64,000 nucleotides of DNA from Phragmites australis (GCF_958298935.1 NC_084925.1:17233001-17297000), one strand, 5' to 3'; numbered from the stretch's first letter, positions 33,111-45,365 are shown. Numbers and translations: made by a program. The notes: generated by a model not told the origin, from the sequence alone.

Positions 33111-33908
33111 ATGGCCCGCATCAAGAAGACTGCCCGCAAGACCACCGGCGGCTATGTTCCTCCCCGTGCCCCTGCCACCTTTTCACCTAACGCCTCTGCT
33201 GGACCTAGCCATGGAATCACTATTCCTTAGAATGGAAGCAAGAAGCTGTACTATTCCAAGGGATTCGAAGCAAGGAAGGCACCAATGATACTGGTGGAAA
33301 TGTTGCAGCGTCTGGGGTACACCAAGGCGCCTGTCTATCACGGTCTTCGTCAGACTCGTCCGGGACGTGAGGAGTAGACAGTGGAGGTGTGCATCTACGG
33401 TTCTCCAGAAGGCGACGACAACTATGAGATCATGGGCATCCACAAAGCAATGGCCGTCCGTGCAAGCTTCGAAGCAGGGATCCGAGACGCAGCAAGGCAG
33501 GCACTGGCTCGTGTCTGTGAGCACCACAGGAGCACTCTAAGGGGGACTTCCTACGACTACTTCCCTCGTCGGGAGCATGGAAGCCGAGACATCAAGGTGA
33601 AGGCGACCACCCATGAGCATAGTGGTGTGGCTTGAGAGCAGGTGCTGCTGGATACGACACTGCATGAGGACCTGGATGAAGCTTTGGACGAGCCTCAGGA
33701 CACCCGCAAGCACCTTCGTGATGCCGAAGCATAGATCAGGGAGCTACAGAAGAGCCTCAATGGGATCTCCAGCTCTTCTGACTCAGAGGACCAGTCCGTT
33801 CACTCGCCCTCTCCCAAGAGGCCGCGCTACAGTGATCCTTCTAGCGAGGAGTCTTCGGAGGACGACGACCAGTCGACTGCCAAACCATCTGCCGGGCCGC
33901 AAGCTTAG
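33111..33908 (+). pseudogene. ORF1 of element C, histone-H3-like N terminus
   Basis: One frame from ATG 33111 to TAG 33906-33908, about 265 codons, with four internal stops (TAG, TAG, TGA, TAG). The N terminus MARIKKTARKTTGG matches histone H3 (MARTKQTARKSTGG) at 11 of 14 positions, including the residues around K4 and K9. The middle part (VEVCIYGSPEGDDNYEI, ASFEAGIRDAARQALARVC) is shared with a similarly placed ORF in element F (55220-56076). The C-terminal part is Ser/Asp/Glu-rich with a possible nuclear signal (SPKRPRYS). Located between PBS and gag, directly after an acceptor-like ccaaactgtag, so it may be reached by splicing. Function unknown to me. Confidence 0.7.
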
Positions 33909-34182
33909 GAGACCACCTGGAGTCAGTTTAATAAGTCGTCTAGATCGTTTGTGTCGTCTGTTCTAATCTTTGTGTGGTCGTGTCTGTTTTGTGATCAATA
34001 TTTGGAGTTCGATCTTTGCGTGATTGTTGATGTAAGGTGGATGCTCTTTCTCCAGTTGCATCAATTATCTTATAATATAATAAATAATTGGAGTCTTTTG
34101 CTCTTGTTCTTTCTGTCTCAGTCATATCTTGTCATCTTTGCTTTTTCCCTCTGTTCTCCGCTCATACCTTGGCAACCAGCCG
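33909..34182 (+). other. Spacer between ORF1 and gag in element C
   Basis: T-rich non-coding DNA. The end, ggcaaccagccg, leads into the gag ATG at 34183. Confidence 0.6.
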
Positions 34183-35589
34183 ATGGTGAACACCAGGAGA
34201 AACCCTCGTGCCAACAACAACAATGTCAAAAACAACCAGCAACTGCCGCATCCTCCTCCACCACCTCAGTTCAACATGGAGCAAATGATGGCCATGCAAA
34301 CGCAAATTCTTCAGGGACTAGCTCAGACTATGGCGAATATGCAGCAGGCCCCCGTGCACATGCAAGCTCCTCCTCCACCGTAGAATAGGTTGGGAGAGTT
34401 TATGAGAACCAAACCCCCAGTGTTCTCACAGGCTGTGGAACCAATGGATGCTGACGACTGGTTGAAAGCCACGGAGAAGAAACTCCGGATAGCTCAGTGC
34501 AACGACAGGGAAAAGGTCTTGTTTGCTTCACATCAACTTTCCGGACCAGCGGCAGATTGGTGGGACGCATATGTCAATGCCCATGAAGACGCACAAGCCA
34601 TTACATGGGCGGAGTTTCGGACCAACTTTCGCGTTCACCATATACCAGCTGGGGCAATGAAACTCAAAAAGAAGGAATTTCATGAGCTTAAACAAGGAGC
34701 TATGTCTGTGAGTGAATATGTGGCAAAGTTCACACAATTATCAAGGTATGCCCCTGAGGATGTAGATACGGATGAGAAAAAGCAGGAGCACTTCCTAGAG
34801 GGCCTGAATGATGGTATCCAATATGCATTACTTCCCCAAGACTTTGCAAGCTTCTAGGTTATGGTGAATAAATCCCTGGTGGTGGAACACAAACGCCGCT
34901 AGATGGATCATAAGAGGAAAATGTATTCTCAAGGCCAAGGCTCAAGCAGTCACTCTCGACCCCGCTATAACCCACCTCAACAAGGACCCATGTTCCGCCA
35001 ACAGAACCAGCATCAAAATCAGAACCAGCATCAGAACCAGAACAAGCTACAGATGCAAGCTCAGCGCTCAAACTTCCAAGCCCCTCGTCAGACCCAACCC
35101 CCGGCGCCGCAACAGAAGTTTGGCGATCAGGCACCTTCCACCGGAAAAGCATGTTTCATCTGTGGTGAAGTAGAGCATTATTCCAATAAATGCCCGAGGA
35201 AGAAACCCAACAACCCTCCCATGCAGTATGTCAATGGGAATGCTCCAAAGCAAGGACAGCATCAAGCTCCAGGCCACAATGGGAACCCGGCACCAGCTCC
35301 AACCAACCGGGCTCAACAAAACTACGCACATGGGCGAGTCAACCATATCACTGTTGAAGAAGTCCAAGAAGCGCAAGATGTGGTGCTTGGTATGTTCCTT
35401 GTCAACTCAAACCCAGCATCAGTTTTATTTGATTCAGGAGCATCGCATTCATTCATCACTACAAGATATGTTACAAAGTATAATCTGCAAATTATGCATA
35501 TAAAGCAACAAATGATTATTAGCTCTCCTCGAGGTGAAATGAGGGCAAAGTATATATGCTCAAAGCTAAGTCTTTATATAAGGGGGTAG
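34183..35589 (+). pseudogene. Gag and protease of element C
   Basis: Single frame from MVNTRRNP with stops at 34381, 34855 and 34900. Pro-rich N terminus, gag core (FASHQLSGPAADWWDAYV, HIPAGAMKLKKKEFHELK, YAPEDVDTDEKKQEHFLEG), a Gln/Asn-rich linker, then the knuckle CFICGEVEHYSNKC, in which His is preceded by Glu. The protease has an intact VLFDSGASHSF. The frame ends at 35587-35589; one missing G in a run of five at about 35581-35585 throws pol into the next frame. Confidence 0.9.
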
Positions 35590-38500
35590 ACTTCTTAGCC
35601 AACCTTGTAGTTCTGGAATCCAGTGGAATTGATGTTATTTTGGGTATGGATTGGCTGGCGAAATATAAGGGAATCATAGACTGCGCCAGAAGAGCAGTTC
35701 AACTGACTAACAGAGAGGGCACGCAGGTCGAGTTTGTCGCAACTATACCCTCGGCAGAGGAATGCTCACTAAATCAAATAAAGGGTATTCCTATAGAAGA
35801 GATCAATGTGGTGAACGAGTTCCCGGACGTTTTTCCCGATGATCTTCTATGTATGCCGCCAGATCGTGAAATAGAATTTGTGATTGAGTTAGTGCCAGGA
35901 ACTGCACCTATATATAAGAGACCTTATAGAATGGATGCCAATCAGCTGGCAGAGCTCAAGGAGCAAATCCAAGAGCTGTTAGACAAAGGGTTTATCCGCC
36001 CTAGTTCTTCGCCCTGGGGAGCTCCAGTCATCTTTGTACCGAAGAAAGATGGAACGCAAAGGATGTGCATAGACTATCGGGCTCTCAGTGAAGTAACTAT
36101 CAAGAACAAATACCCACTGCCTTACATTGATGGTCTGTTTGATCAGTTGAAAGGAGCATGTATTTTCTCCAAGATTGATCTTCGGTCTGGATACCACCAA
36201 TTAAAGATTCGCGCTTCGGATATTTCAAAGACCACGTTCGTTACCCGATATGGCCTTTATGAGTTCACGATCATGTCTTTTGGCTTGACAAATACACCCG
36301 CATACTTCATGTACCTAATGAATAAGGTCTTCATGGAGTTTCTGGACAAGTTTGTTGTGATGTTTATTGATGACATTCTGGTCTTCTCCAAGGACGAGGA
36401 AGAACACAAGGAACACTTAAGGATGATATTACAGAAACTCAGAGAGAACCAGCTATATGCCAAATTGAGTAAGTGTGAGTTCTGGTTGACAGAAGTACCT
36501 TTCCTTGGTCATATTATTTCATCAGGAGGCGTATCCGTAGATCCATCCAAAGTAAAAGATGTTCTAAACTGGAAAACCCCGCAGAACTTTTCGGAGATCC
36601 GCAATTTCTTGGGTTTAGCAGGGTATTACTGCCAATTTATAGATGGTTTTTCCAAGATAGCGAAACTAATGACAAAACTACTAGGAAAAGGAGCAGAATT
36701 CAAATGGACAGCCGCTCGAGAAGCCAGTTTCAACAAGTTGAAGGAAAAGTTGACCACCGCGCCGGTTCTTATTATGCCAGATACCCAGAAGCCATTCTCT
36801 GTGTATTGTGATGCGTCTCGACAAGGGTTGGGATGTGTGCTTATGCAAGAAGGTCATGTGGTAGCATATGCATCCAGGCAGTTGAGGAAACATGAGGAAA
36901 ATTATCCGACCCATGATTTGGAGTTAGCTGCAGTGGTTCATGCCCTAAAGATTTGGAGGCACTACCTCATTGGCAATCGATGTGAAATATATACGGATCA
37001 TAAAAGCCTAAAATATATTTTCATCCAACCGGATCTTAATCTGTGGCAACGTAGATGGCTGGAACTAATCAAAGATTATGATGTGGGAATACATTACCAC
37101 CTTGGGAAAGCGAATGTTGTGGCAGATGCCCTGAGTAGGAAGGGTTATTGCAATATGACTATGTTGCAAGGAAGTCAGCCGGAATTATACAAGGAGTTTG
37201 AGAGGTTAAATTTAGGTTTAGCTGCTGACATGGATGCAACGGTAATAGAAATGAAGTCACAATTGGAACAAGACATCCGAAAAGGACAGTGGGAAGATGA
37301 GAAAATAAAGGAGATCAAAGAACTCATAAAAATAAATAAAGCACCGGGATTCTCGGAAGATAATCAAGGAACAGTGTGGTTTGGGAAAAGGATTTGTGTG
37401 CCCAAACAGAAAGTTTTGAAGGATTTGATTTTGCGAGAAGCACATGATTCTGCATATTCCATTCACCCCAGAAGCACTAAGATGTATCAGGATCTGAAAG
37501 AGTATTATTGGTGGTATGGTATGAAGAGAGATGTTACATAATATGTGACTTTGTGCGACACCTATCAGAGAGTAAAGGCAGAACATCAAAGGCCAGCAGG
37601 ATTATTGCAACCCTTGAAAGTTCCAGAGTGGAAGTGGGAAGAAATCGATATGGATTTCATCGTCGGGTTACCCCGTACTCAAGTAGGCTACGATTCTATC
37701 TGGGTAGTGGTGGATCGCTTAACGAAAGTTGCGCACTTTATCCCAGTCAAGACAACATATTAAAGTGCAAAACTTACCGATTTGTATATGTCAAGGATTG
37801 TGTGTCTACATGGGGTGCCCAAAAAGATCGTGTCAGACAGAGGTATCCAATTTACCTCTCGCTTCTGGCAGAAGCTGCATGAATCCTTGGATACGAAACT
37901 GAACTTCAGTTCCACATATCACCCCCAAACCGATGGACAACCAGAGAGGACCAATCAAGTGTTGGAAGACATGTTAAGAGCTTGCACCTTGAAGTACAAG
38001 CAGAGTTGGGATAAAAGCTTACCATATGCAGAGTTTTCTTACAATAATAGCTACCAAGCCGGTCTCAAAATGTCTCCATTTGAAGCTTTGTATGGTAGAA
38101 AGTGCAGAACTCCGCTGTATTGGAACGAGACCGAAGAAAGCCAAGTGTTTGGGCCAGAAGTTCTTAGAAGAGCAGAAGAGCAGGTTCAGGCCATACGGGA
38201 AAACTTGAGGACTGCACAGTCCCGACAAAAGAGTTATGCGGATAACCGACGGAGAGAATTGACTTTTGAAGTGGGAGATATGGTGTATTTGAAAGTCTCA
38301 CCTATCAGAGGTCTCCGCAGGTTTAAGGTTAAAGGGAAATTGGCACCCAGGTATATTCGACCAGTCAAGATAGTCGCTAGGCGTGGAGAGGTAGCATATC
38401 AGTTGGAACTACCATCTGCACTGGCTAATGTGCATGACGTATTTCATATATCTCAGTTAAAGAAATGTTTAAGAATGCCAGAGGAACAGTTGCCCCTGGA

Positions 38501-38723
38501 AGAAGTGGACCCAAAAGAAGATCTGACGTATGCAGAATATCCTATCAGAATTCTGGACAATGCAGAGCGAACAACAAGAAGAAAGGCTATTAGAATGTGC
38601 AAAGTTCAATGGAGTCATCACTCGGAAGATGAGGCAACCTGGGAGAGAGAAGATGATCTGAAGGTAGAATTCCCGTAGCTGTTCGAAGATCAACCCGAAT
38701 CTCGAGGGCGACATTCATCCTAA
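35556..38723 (+). pseudogene. Pol of element C: RT, RNase H, integrase, chromodomain
   Basis: One frame to TAA 38721-38723 with stops at 37539, 37761 and 38676. [33 protein letters not shown] and catalytic [10 protein letters not shown]. RNase [31 protein letters not shown] and [11 protein letters not shown]. Integrase: the His-His-Cys-Cys finger has its first Cys in CDTY, the second being Tyr. The core has [24 protein letters not shown] and HPQTDGQPERTNQVLEDML, so the DDE triad is intact. The C terminus CKVQWSHHSEDEATWERED is a chromodomain, a module known in chromoviruses to direct integration to histone-marked chromatin. Confidence 0.93.
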
Positions 38724-38735
38724 GGGGGCTAGGTT
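38721..38735 (+). other. Polypurine tract of element C
   Basis: taagggggctaggtt, directly before the 3' LTR; it overlaps the pol stop codon. Confidence 0.8.
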
Positions 38736-41291
38736 TGTAACACCCAAAAATTCAATATTTGCAATAATTTAAAAATTTTCTAGAAATTAATCAGGTGCTG
38801 CAACTTAGCTCAATAGGAAATTAATTTCTAAATTTAACTTGGCCAAGGTAAATTGTTTGATTGCATTCATGCCGTTATAGATGCAATATGGTTTTATTGG
38901 GTGGAAAAAGTTTGCAAATTTCGCTAGATTTCGTCGCTTTATCACCTCATATGGAATTGATTTGAAATCAAATTGGAAAACAAATTCCTAAAAGAAGAAT
39001 GCTCTCGGGCCGAATTCTCCTTTTTCCTGGCCCAAACCCCCTCCTCCCCTCTTCTTTCTCTCCCGCATGGGCCGCCAGCCTCCCTTTCCCCGTGCCGGCC
39101 CGCAGGCTGAGCCAGCCTGCAGGAGTCCCGAGCTGTCGCCCCGCTCTCGCTGCTGCGTGGGACCCACCGAGCCCCGAGTCGAAGCCAGCAGCCGAGCCAC
39201 GCGCCGAATCGAGCCGACGGCTCTCCTTCTCCCACCTCCGTCCGCCCACCTCCCTGTTTAACGCCGTCATCGCCGTTTTACAATTGCGGCCTCCCCCGTT
39301 CATCTCCCCGCCCCGAATCGCCTCAACTGTGTGCACATGCCCCTCCCCCTTCTTTTCCCTTCTTCAATTTGGTGAAACAGGCGTCTGTTGCCGTTTCCAG
39401 CCGTATGGAGTTAGCTCCGGCATTGAAGTCCGGCCAGCCGTGCATCCCTCCCCCTTCCTTCCCCTCTATAAAATCCAAAGCCACTGAGTTCTTCGTTCTC
39501 TTGCGCGCCCCGTCCAACCCTCTACGCCCTTTCTTCTCTCTCTCGGCTTGCCATCGCCATTGTCTCCGGTAAGGAGCTCCGCTAACGCCAACCTTCATGA
39601 CCGAACCGTCTTCGGCCAATTTGACCCGTCCATCATCTTCGCAGGACCCTACGGCTTCGGTTTCACGGTTCGCTGTCGTCGTTCGAGCGCCGGAGCTTAC
39701 CTTCTGCCGCTGCACTGACCGCCGCAGCCGCCCTCGTCGTCGCCCGATCACCCCGACGCCCCTCCGGAGATCCTTTTGCTCGAGGTGAGTTCGCCGGACT
39801 CCCCTCACTCCTTTCTACCACTCGTCGGAGCAGCCCAGCTGCCGGAGCCCGATTCGGCCAACTCCGGCCGCACTCCGACCACCCTGCCGCCGTCGGTCAC
39901 CGTTCGCACCGCCGTACCGAACCTAGAACAACCTCGGCCATCGATCTCCCTTCTACGGCCAGGATTAAAACCTCTTCATTTTTGAAGTTCGGTCCACCGT
40001 GGACTCGTGGACCGGCCATCCGACCCTGGTCCATGGGCTCATGAATCCATTTCACATCATTTTCTAATAGAAGAATAAATCAATAATGTTTATGACGTCA
40101 TAAATCCAATTTTCAGTATAAAAACAATTCGGATTTTCTCTGATAATAAGAAAAATTGCAGAAACACCCTTGGAACTTCAAACGCTCACAACTTTTTGCT
40201 TGTAGCTCCGATTTAGACGATCTTTGCGCTCATATTCTCGTAGCGACATGTAGATTCTGTTTATAGGGTTTTCCCCTAGTTTTAGGTCTGTTTGGTGTAC
40301 TATTCTTATGTAATCTACCCTTGTGGGGTTATTGGTGGTCTTACCCATACCATTTTAAGGATCGGTTTGTGGAGCGACCATCCATGGCAATAGTACAACC
40401 ACGAGACCAATATGGTAGGGCTTGGTCTAGTAATTAGATGTTCTCCCAGTGTTGTATGAGCTTATTGGATGTGTAGATAAGGAAGGGTTACTTCCCGATT
40501 CTACCCGGCACAAGAGGGGGCTTCTGGGGTGGAGGGTTACTCCACTTATGTATGGCGGTGAAACCTCAGTGAGCAAGTGCATACTGGGAGACTATTTGGA
40601 AAAGCCTCATAGTGATCTCTTGGCGCACACCCCGGAAGTGTGTAAGGTACCAGCAGGTACCGGCAACAGAGAAGATCACGAATCGTGGGTAAAGTGTACA
40701 AACTCTGCAGAGTGTCAAACTAAATATTCAGCCGTGCTCACGGTTATGAGCAGCATGGACCCTCACATGATTAGTCGGGTGGTTGTCTTTCTTGGTTGAG
40801 AATTGGTTGAATTCTCGGAGGTTAAAGAAAATCTTTTGTACATCTTTTCCTGTTTAAAATAAAATTTACTTTTCCATAGTTCAGGGATAAAATCGGCTTT
40901 TATGCAAATGAAACCCTAGAGAATAGGAAACCTTGTTTCAAGCCACCATATTAAATTAAATTTTCCCCCACTTGTTGAGTATTGGAAATACTCACGCTTG
41001 CTGTTTCAGAAGGTGAAACTTTTGAAGAATCCCCTGAGGATGACTTCCCTGAAGATGATGCCGAGTTCTAGGCTTGTGGAACTCCCGGTCGGCTGCCTGT
41101 TGGCTTGGAGCTGCGCCGTTCTTTTCCGCTGTGGTGTATTTTCTTAGACCCGTGTGTGGTCATTTTGGAATAATTAGCGTTGTAATAAGAAGCACTGTGT
41201 CTGTTACTTAAAATTCCTATATGTATGAATAAATTGATCCTGGTATACATATAGTTTACATCTGGTTTTGGTCTTAAAACCGGGTGTGACA
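38736..41291 (+). repeat. 3' LTR of element C (2,556 bp)
   Basis: TGTAACACCC...GGGTGTGACA. It is 462 bp shorter than the 5' LTR: one 45-bp unit is missing, and a deletion of about 0.42 kb near 40307 joins cttatg to taatctaccc. That deletion removes the counterpart of the exon at 31542. TATA box at 39467-39473; last-exon counterpart at 41010-41071. Several substitutions relative to the 5' LTR are visible in the first 130 bases alone, so the insertion is not very recent. Confidence 0.95.
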
Positions 41292-41296
41292 TGATT
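41292..41296. repeat. Right target duplication of element C
   Basis: tgatt, identical to 29915-29919. Confidence 0.9.
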
Positions 41297-41640
41297 TCAT
41301 CATCTTTGGCCTAACACTTTGCATAGCCTCATATTTCGACGTTCTTGTGCCCCCTCATCTACCATCACATTCTTGCCTTTTGTAGATTCGGCATAAGATG
41401 GCTGAACAAGCACTTTGTTGTTCCCAAAATCAATCACATTGATGGAAAAGGGATTATGGTCTAGCTGCAATTTTGGACTTTCAACAAATTTCAATCGTCA
41501 TTCTTTTGATGGCCCATTGAACTTGTCGATGAAAAACATTGCAATCATTAGTATTGGGAACGAAATCACAACACAGAGAACATTGCTCACATGGTGAACC
41601 AATCACAATGGCATTTAGTGGTGTATTGACTATTCATTGC
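41297..41640 (-). pseudogene. Retroelement gag-like remnant D, proximal part
   Basis: Minus strand: LKFVESPKLQLDHNPFSINV and QPSYAESTKGKNVMVDEG, continuing after element C into 29280-29914. The KGKNV segment and the following basic stretch resemble gag-like proteins of grass gypsy elements. Confidence 0.5.
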
Positions 41641-42035
41641 TATCAGATCAGTTAAGTGGGGGTATTTATAACCATACCTCAATCATCCTAATCATCATTA
41701 CATTAATGCCCCTGTTCTGTGGAATGTTCTCAATATTCCGGGGTAGTATAACCAATACATTATTACAACATTACATTAGGACATGACACATGTCTACAGT
41801 TGTGCATGTAAGCCAACCCTTCGACACAGGGGCTGACCACCTTCGGGCTTCCCTTCTGTCGATGGTTGACCACCTTTGAACTTCCCTTCTGGTTCTCCAC
41901 CTCACTTTTTGTTTGTGCCTCCCATAAGGATGCTTTTGGCCTCCGAGCCTACGTTCCTCGCTCAGTATCCCTTCGAGACCCCTTCGAAACAGAGTACCAT
42001 TCCCCAACTTAACTGATGAGGTCTGACTTCGGGTA
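41641..42035 (-). promoter_or_regulatory. Upstream region of remnant D with TATA-like box
   Basis: On the minus strand ggttataaatacccc (about 41665-41679) lies upstream of the D reading frame. The rest, including the short ORF 41771-42007, shows nothing recognisable and may be LTR sequence. Confidence 0.3.
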
Positions 42036-42525
42036 GCCGAAGATGAGAATCTTTAGACGGTGGGATGATACCCCTTCTGCTTCACCATGAACAAGTCTCA
42101 GTTCCCCCCTTTAGCCTCCTGAAGTTTCTGCGAAATAATGTTGAAACAACAATTAAATCTTCATTAAATGATTTATAATGGATGAAATTTATGCAAATTA
42201 ATTTTCAACCTTAATTGGGTAATTAAGCATTTTAAATGGTTTTAATTCATGAACGATTTTTGTGTTCATCAGTAACGCTTTGGATCTTGGACAGAGCTAC
42301 TATTCACTCTCCGTGCATGAGTGTGCCTCACCTTTTCTAATAGTTCACTCGTACAAACCGATGGAGTAATCCTTTAAGCTTTCACCCTCCTTCTGCTTCA
42401 CCATGAACAAGTCTCCTATTGTGACTGGAGCCACATAATTACCTTGGAAATGTGAGAACAATGCCTTCCGGAGCTGTTCCTGAGAGTATATCTTTCCCGA
42501 AGGGAGTGTATACCAAGAGAGAGAG
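42036..42525 (-). pseudogene. Tat-type gag fragment
   Basis: Minus strand 42345-42525: SWYTLPSGKIYSQEQLRKA, HFQGNYVAPVTIGDLFMVKQ and KEGESLKDY, the core of Tat-lineage gag. A ~28-bp piece of it (ttctgcttcaccatgaacaagt) is repeated at about 42081, showing a local rearrangement. The upstream part of the same gag is beyond the LTR, at 44745-45334. Confidence 0.7.
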
Positions 42526-44190
42526 TGACATCCCAAAATTCTTAAATATGTCATTAAGCATTCGTGAGCATCACAATTGAAGTTTTGAGCAAGTAATTAA
42601 ATACATTTAAAATTAAATAGGAATTGTTAAATTCAATAATAAGTGCTGAAAAAACTCACAAAATTACAAAAAAACTCACAAACACTTTTCATTTAATTTT
42701 AGCTTAGGCTTTTTAAGTAAAACCAGTTAAAATAGGTTATACATATATTATAGTATCCACAAATTTCTCCTAAAACTTTTGAAGTTCAGGAAGGTCTACT
42801 ATTGGATGAGAGAAACTGAAGGGAGATATTTTTAGTTTGTCAGTCACTGTTCGTGGCGGCTATGGTTCTTCCAGCGACTTCTCCTTCCTCACCGGCCAAG
42901 ACTGCCACCGAGCTGCCCAGCACGACAGGCCGGCGCAGCTATTCTTGACCTTGAGCAAAGCTGCTGCCTTACTTCTCTCTCTCCTTGCTCTCTCTCTCTC
43001 TCTCTCGTGCTCTCTCTCAGCAAAACACGAGCAGCTCCTCCTCACGGCTGTCCTCTCGCTCATTATTCTGAGTTGAGCAGCACAACCACAGCAGCAGAGG
43101 TTCGGCCCTCGTCCTCCTCACCCACCTTGCCTTCGAGAGCCACTCGCCGGAGCCCCTCAGAGCCGCCCAGGAGCTCTACTGTGCCGTCCTCCGCCACTTC
43201 CCCCAAGCTGCTCTGTCATCTCCCCGCCGGAACCACCGAGCCCGAGTCCATCTTCTCCAACTCCGGCGAGCAAGATCCGGTCGCACTTCGATCAGCCGCA
43301 GAAGTGCGTCTCCCGGCCAACTGAGAGCACGTTGAGCTTCCTGGGACCCACCTCACACTTTTTTCCACACTATTTCGTCGTTGGCCCGTCGCCGGCGTGG
43401 CCGTCAGCACGGACCAGGCGCTACCGCGCCATGGCGCTCGTCGCCGGCCGTGCTCCGGCCGGGCCCTTCGATCGCCAAATATCTAGGATGGTTCCCCATC
43501 TCGTGCTCTCGCTGTGTATGTCCTCGCACGGCCGAAACCCGCTGCCGTTCACCGGCGGCGAGATCGCCGTGGCTCCCACCTGTGTGAAGCTTGACCGGGT
43601 TCAAACTTCACAGGGGTCAACAATCTGGCCCCACTATTCAGTGACTGTAGCTAGCGAACTGTGGGTGGAAAAAGGCGGCAAGCTTTATTTAATTCGGAAT
43701 AAAGAAGAAAAGGGTGAAAGGCTTTATCATTTCATGTAAAATTGTCTGAAAACTTGTTAAATGCACCATAAATAGTATATTGCTCCAAAAATAGTGAAAC
43801 TAACTTTTATAGCTTTGTATTATCATGATATAAATGTTAAAAATATTAGCAACCATGAAACCATAAAATGCATTTTAAGCTTTAATAATTCATAATTAAT
43901 TATTGGTAAATCCAAAATTGGTGAAACAAATTTTGTTAATCTTATTAAATTTTTTCCTATTAATTAAAAATACTCACCCTCATTTTATACATAATTGATT
44001 TTCTGTCTAGGATTAAGATTTGATTTAAGCTTTAATAATCTAGGAAAATATCAAACAATTAATGGCAACCTAAATTAAGAAATCATTGATGCTATAGACT
44101 CTTGACCTGATGCATTGCATCTCCACTATTGTATTGCATCGTGGAGCATCTCTCATCGCATATCATTCATACTCATTGCATGGATTGTTC
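42526..44190 (+). repeat. Gypsy LTR G inside the Tat gag
   Basis: Starts TGACATCCCAAAATTC, the start type of Tekay-like LTRs. It has a GC-rich, exon-like part with a ct microsatellite (42978-43018) and then an AT-rich part (ccaaaattggtgaaac) like that at 7800 in the element 1 LTR. It stops near 44190, before the exon-like segments seen in other LTRs, so it is probably truncated. No target duplication established. Confidence 0.55.
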
Positions 44191-44735
44191 AATTAATTAG
44201 AAACTGAAGTGCCTTATGGGCAATGGCGCCACTATCCTTTTGTTTTAGGGACAATTGTAACGAAATCACTACTCCTAGTGTTATTGTAATCTTGCCACTA
44301 AAAAATTACAAAAATACCATTAAAACTGTCATTTGAGTGGCATCCTTGCAAAAAATAAAAAACCAAGGAGGTATTTGCAAATGTCCCTTTGTTTTATTAA
44401 TACCTTTCTACTGCGTATGAGAACTCTGATAGTAAGTAGAAACTGGAATCGTGAACAAGGTATGTAATATAAGTTAATGTCTTCGCACTTTATTCATATC
44501 TTATAATGAAACTATGTTGTAAACAGTATATGTTGTGATCTTTGATTTTGTTGAGCATATATTGGGACTGCCAGAATTGCTCTCGTTTTAATCAAATAGT
44601 GCTGCAATAGATGTTTTTAGATAATTATTAACCCTCAACATGTCAAATGATGGGTGCGTTCTAGTTCTTATCTTTATAGACATCCGTCACTGTTGATTAA
44701 GACGAGTGTGATTTGGACGGGTCTGACAACGAGCT
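44191..44735. other. Unassigned AT-rich DNA, possibly with a small MITE
   Basis: Between 44225 and 44395 the outer parts, ccttttgttttagggac and caaatgtccctttgtttt, are partly inverted copies, which hints at a MITE. Nothing else recognised. Confidence 0.25.
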
Positions 44736-44744
44736 ATTCCTCTG

Positions 44745-45334
44745 ATGGCAAGAACAAAAGCCTTGGCAATGGTTGAATCATCTCCCCCAGTGGTTGCCAC
44801 TCTGGTCTCAAAACTCATCATGAACTCCCACAGATCCGTTTCGTCGTTGTACAAGTGTAGTTGTGGTATCTTGAACCCCGAAGGCCCCTGTCATGCTTGC
44901 AGACCTAGAGGCAATGGAGAATGTTGATTTGTTGCTCGTGGGTGGACGAGCCCCTCTGACACCTGCCAAATTGCTATTTTTGGGTCTTTGCTTCCGGTAA
45001 GTCCCCCCGAAATTCTTTCTAAGAGGATATGGACTAACCAAGGGACCTGAGCTCTTCCCGTAACTCATATATTTTCTTTGCAGTCTTTTTTGCCTGAAGC
45101 TTGTATTGAACATTGCTATCCTCATGGACTTTTATGCCACGGCGCTCTTGAACTTCTAGCTTAGTCACTCCTCCTGCTCCAACTCTGTCGTCCCCTAGGG
45201 CTTTGGCTCAGGGGATTCCACCTGAAGCTATGGCCCCTTTGGCCCCCATGGCATCTCCTTGGTACTCCGGGTGGGTCGAACCACCTTTGACATCTTCCGC
45301 CTCCTTTGCTTTCCCTTCCTAGTCTTCGGTGGCA
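44745..45334 (-). pseudogene. Tat-type gag, N-terminal part
   Basis: Minus strand from ATG 45334: MPPKTRKGKQRRRKM, with a stop and frame changes, then FRQKRLQRKYMSYGKSSGPL and PKNSNLAGVRGARPP. It leads towards the gag core at 42345-42525 on the same strand. Confidence 0.5.
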
Positions 45335-45365
45335 TGGTGGGTCACCACATGGTCATGATGCCACT

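Larger units (their letters stand above)
29920..41291 (+). mobile_element. Complete Tekay-like chromovirus, element C (11,372 bp)
   Basis: Both LTRs, PBS, extra ORF1, gag, pol with chromodomain and PPT are present in canonical order, with a perfect tgatt duplication. Length, ~3-kb LTRs and integrase-terminal chromodomain place it in the Tekay group. Ten premature stops and one frameshift disable it. It is inserted in gag-like remnant D. Confidence 0.95.

Noticed and set aside
33951..34388. 145-codon ORF overlapping the gag start
   Set aside because: A shadow of gag and the spacer in another frame; the gag frame starting at 34183 has the known motifs.
29920..41291. Element C as a currently active element
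   Set aside because: Ten stops, a frameshift in pol, a damaged integrase zinc finger and unequal LTRs.
44808..45125. Possible host gene of 105 codons
   Set aside because: Position and composition fit the N-terminal part of a Tat gag on the same strand.
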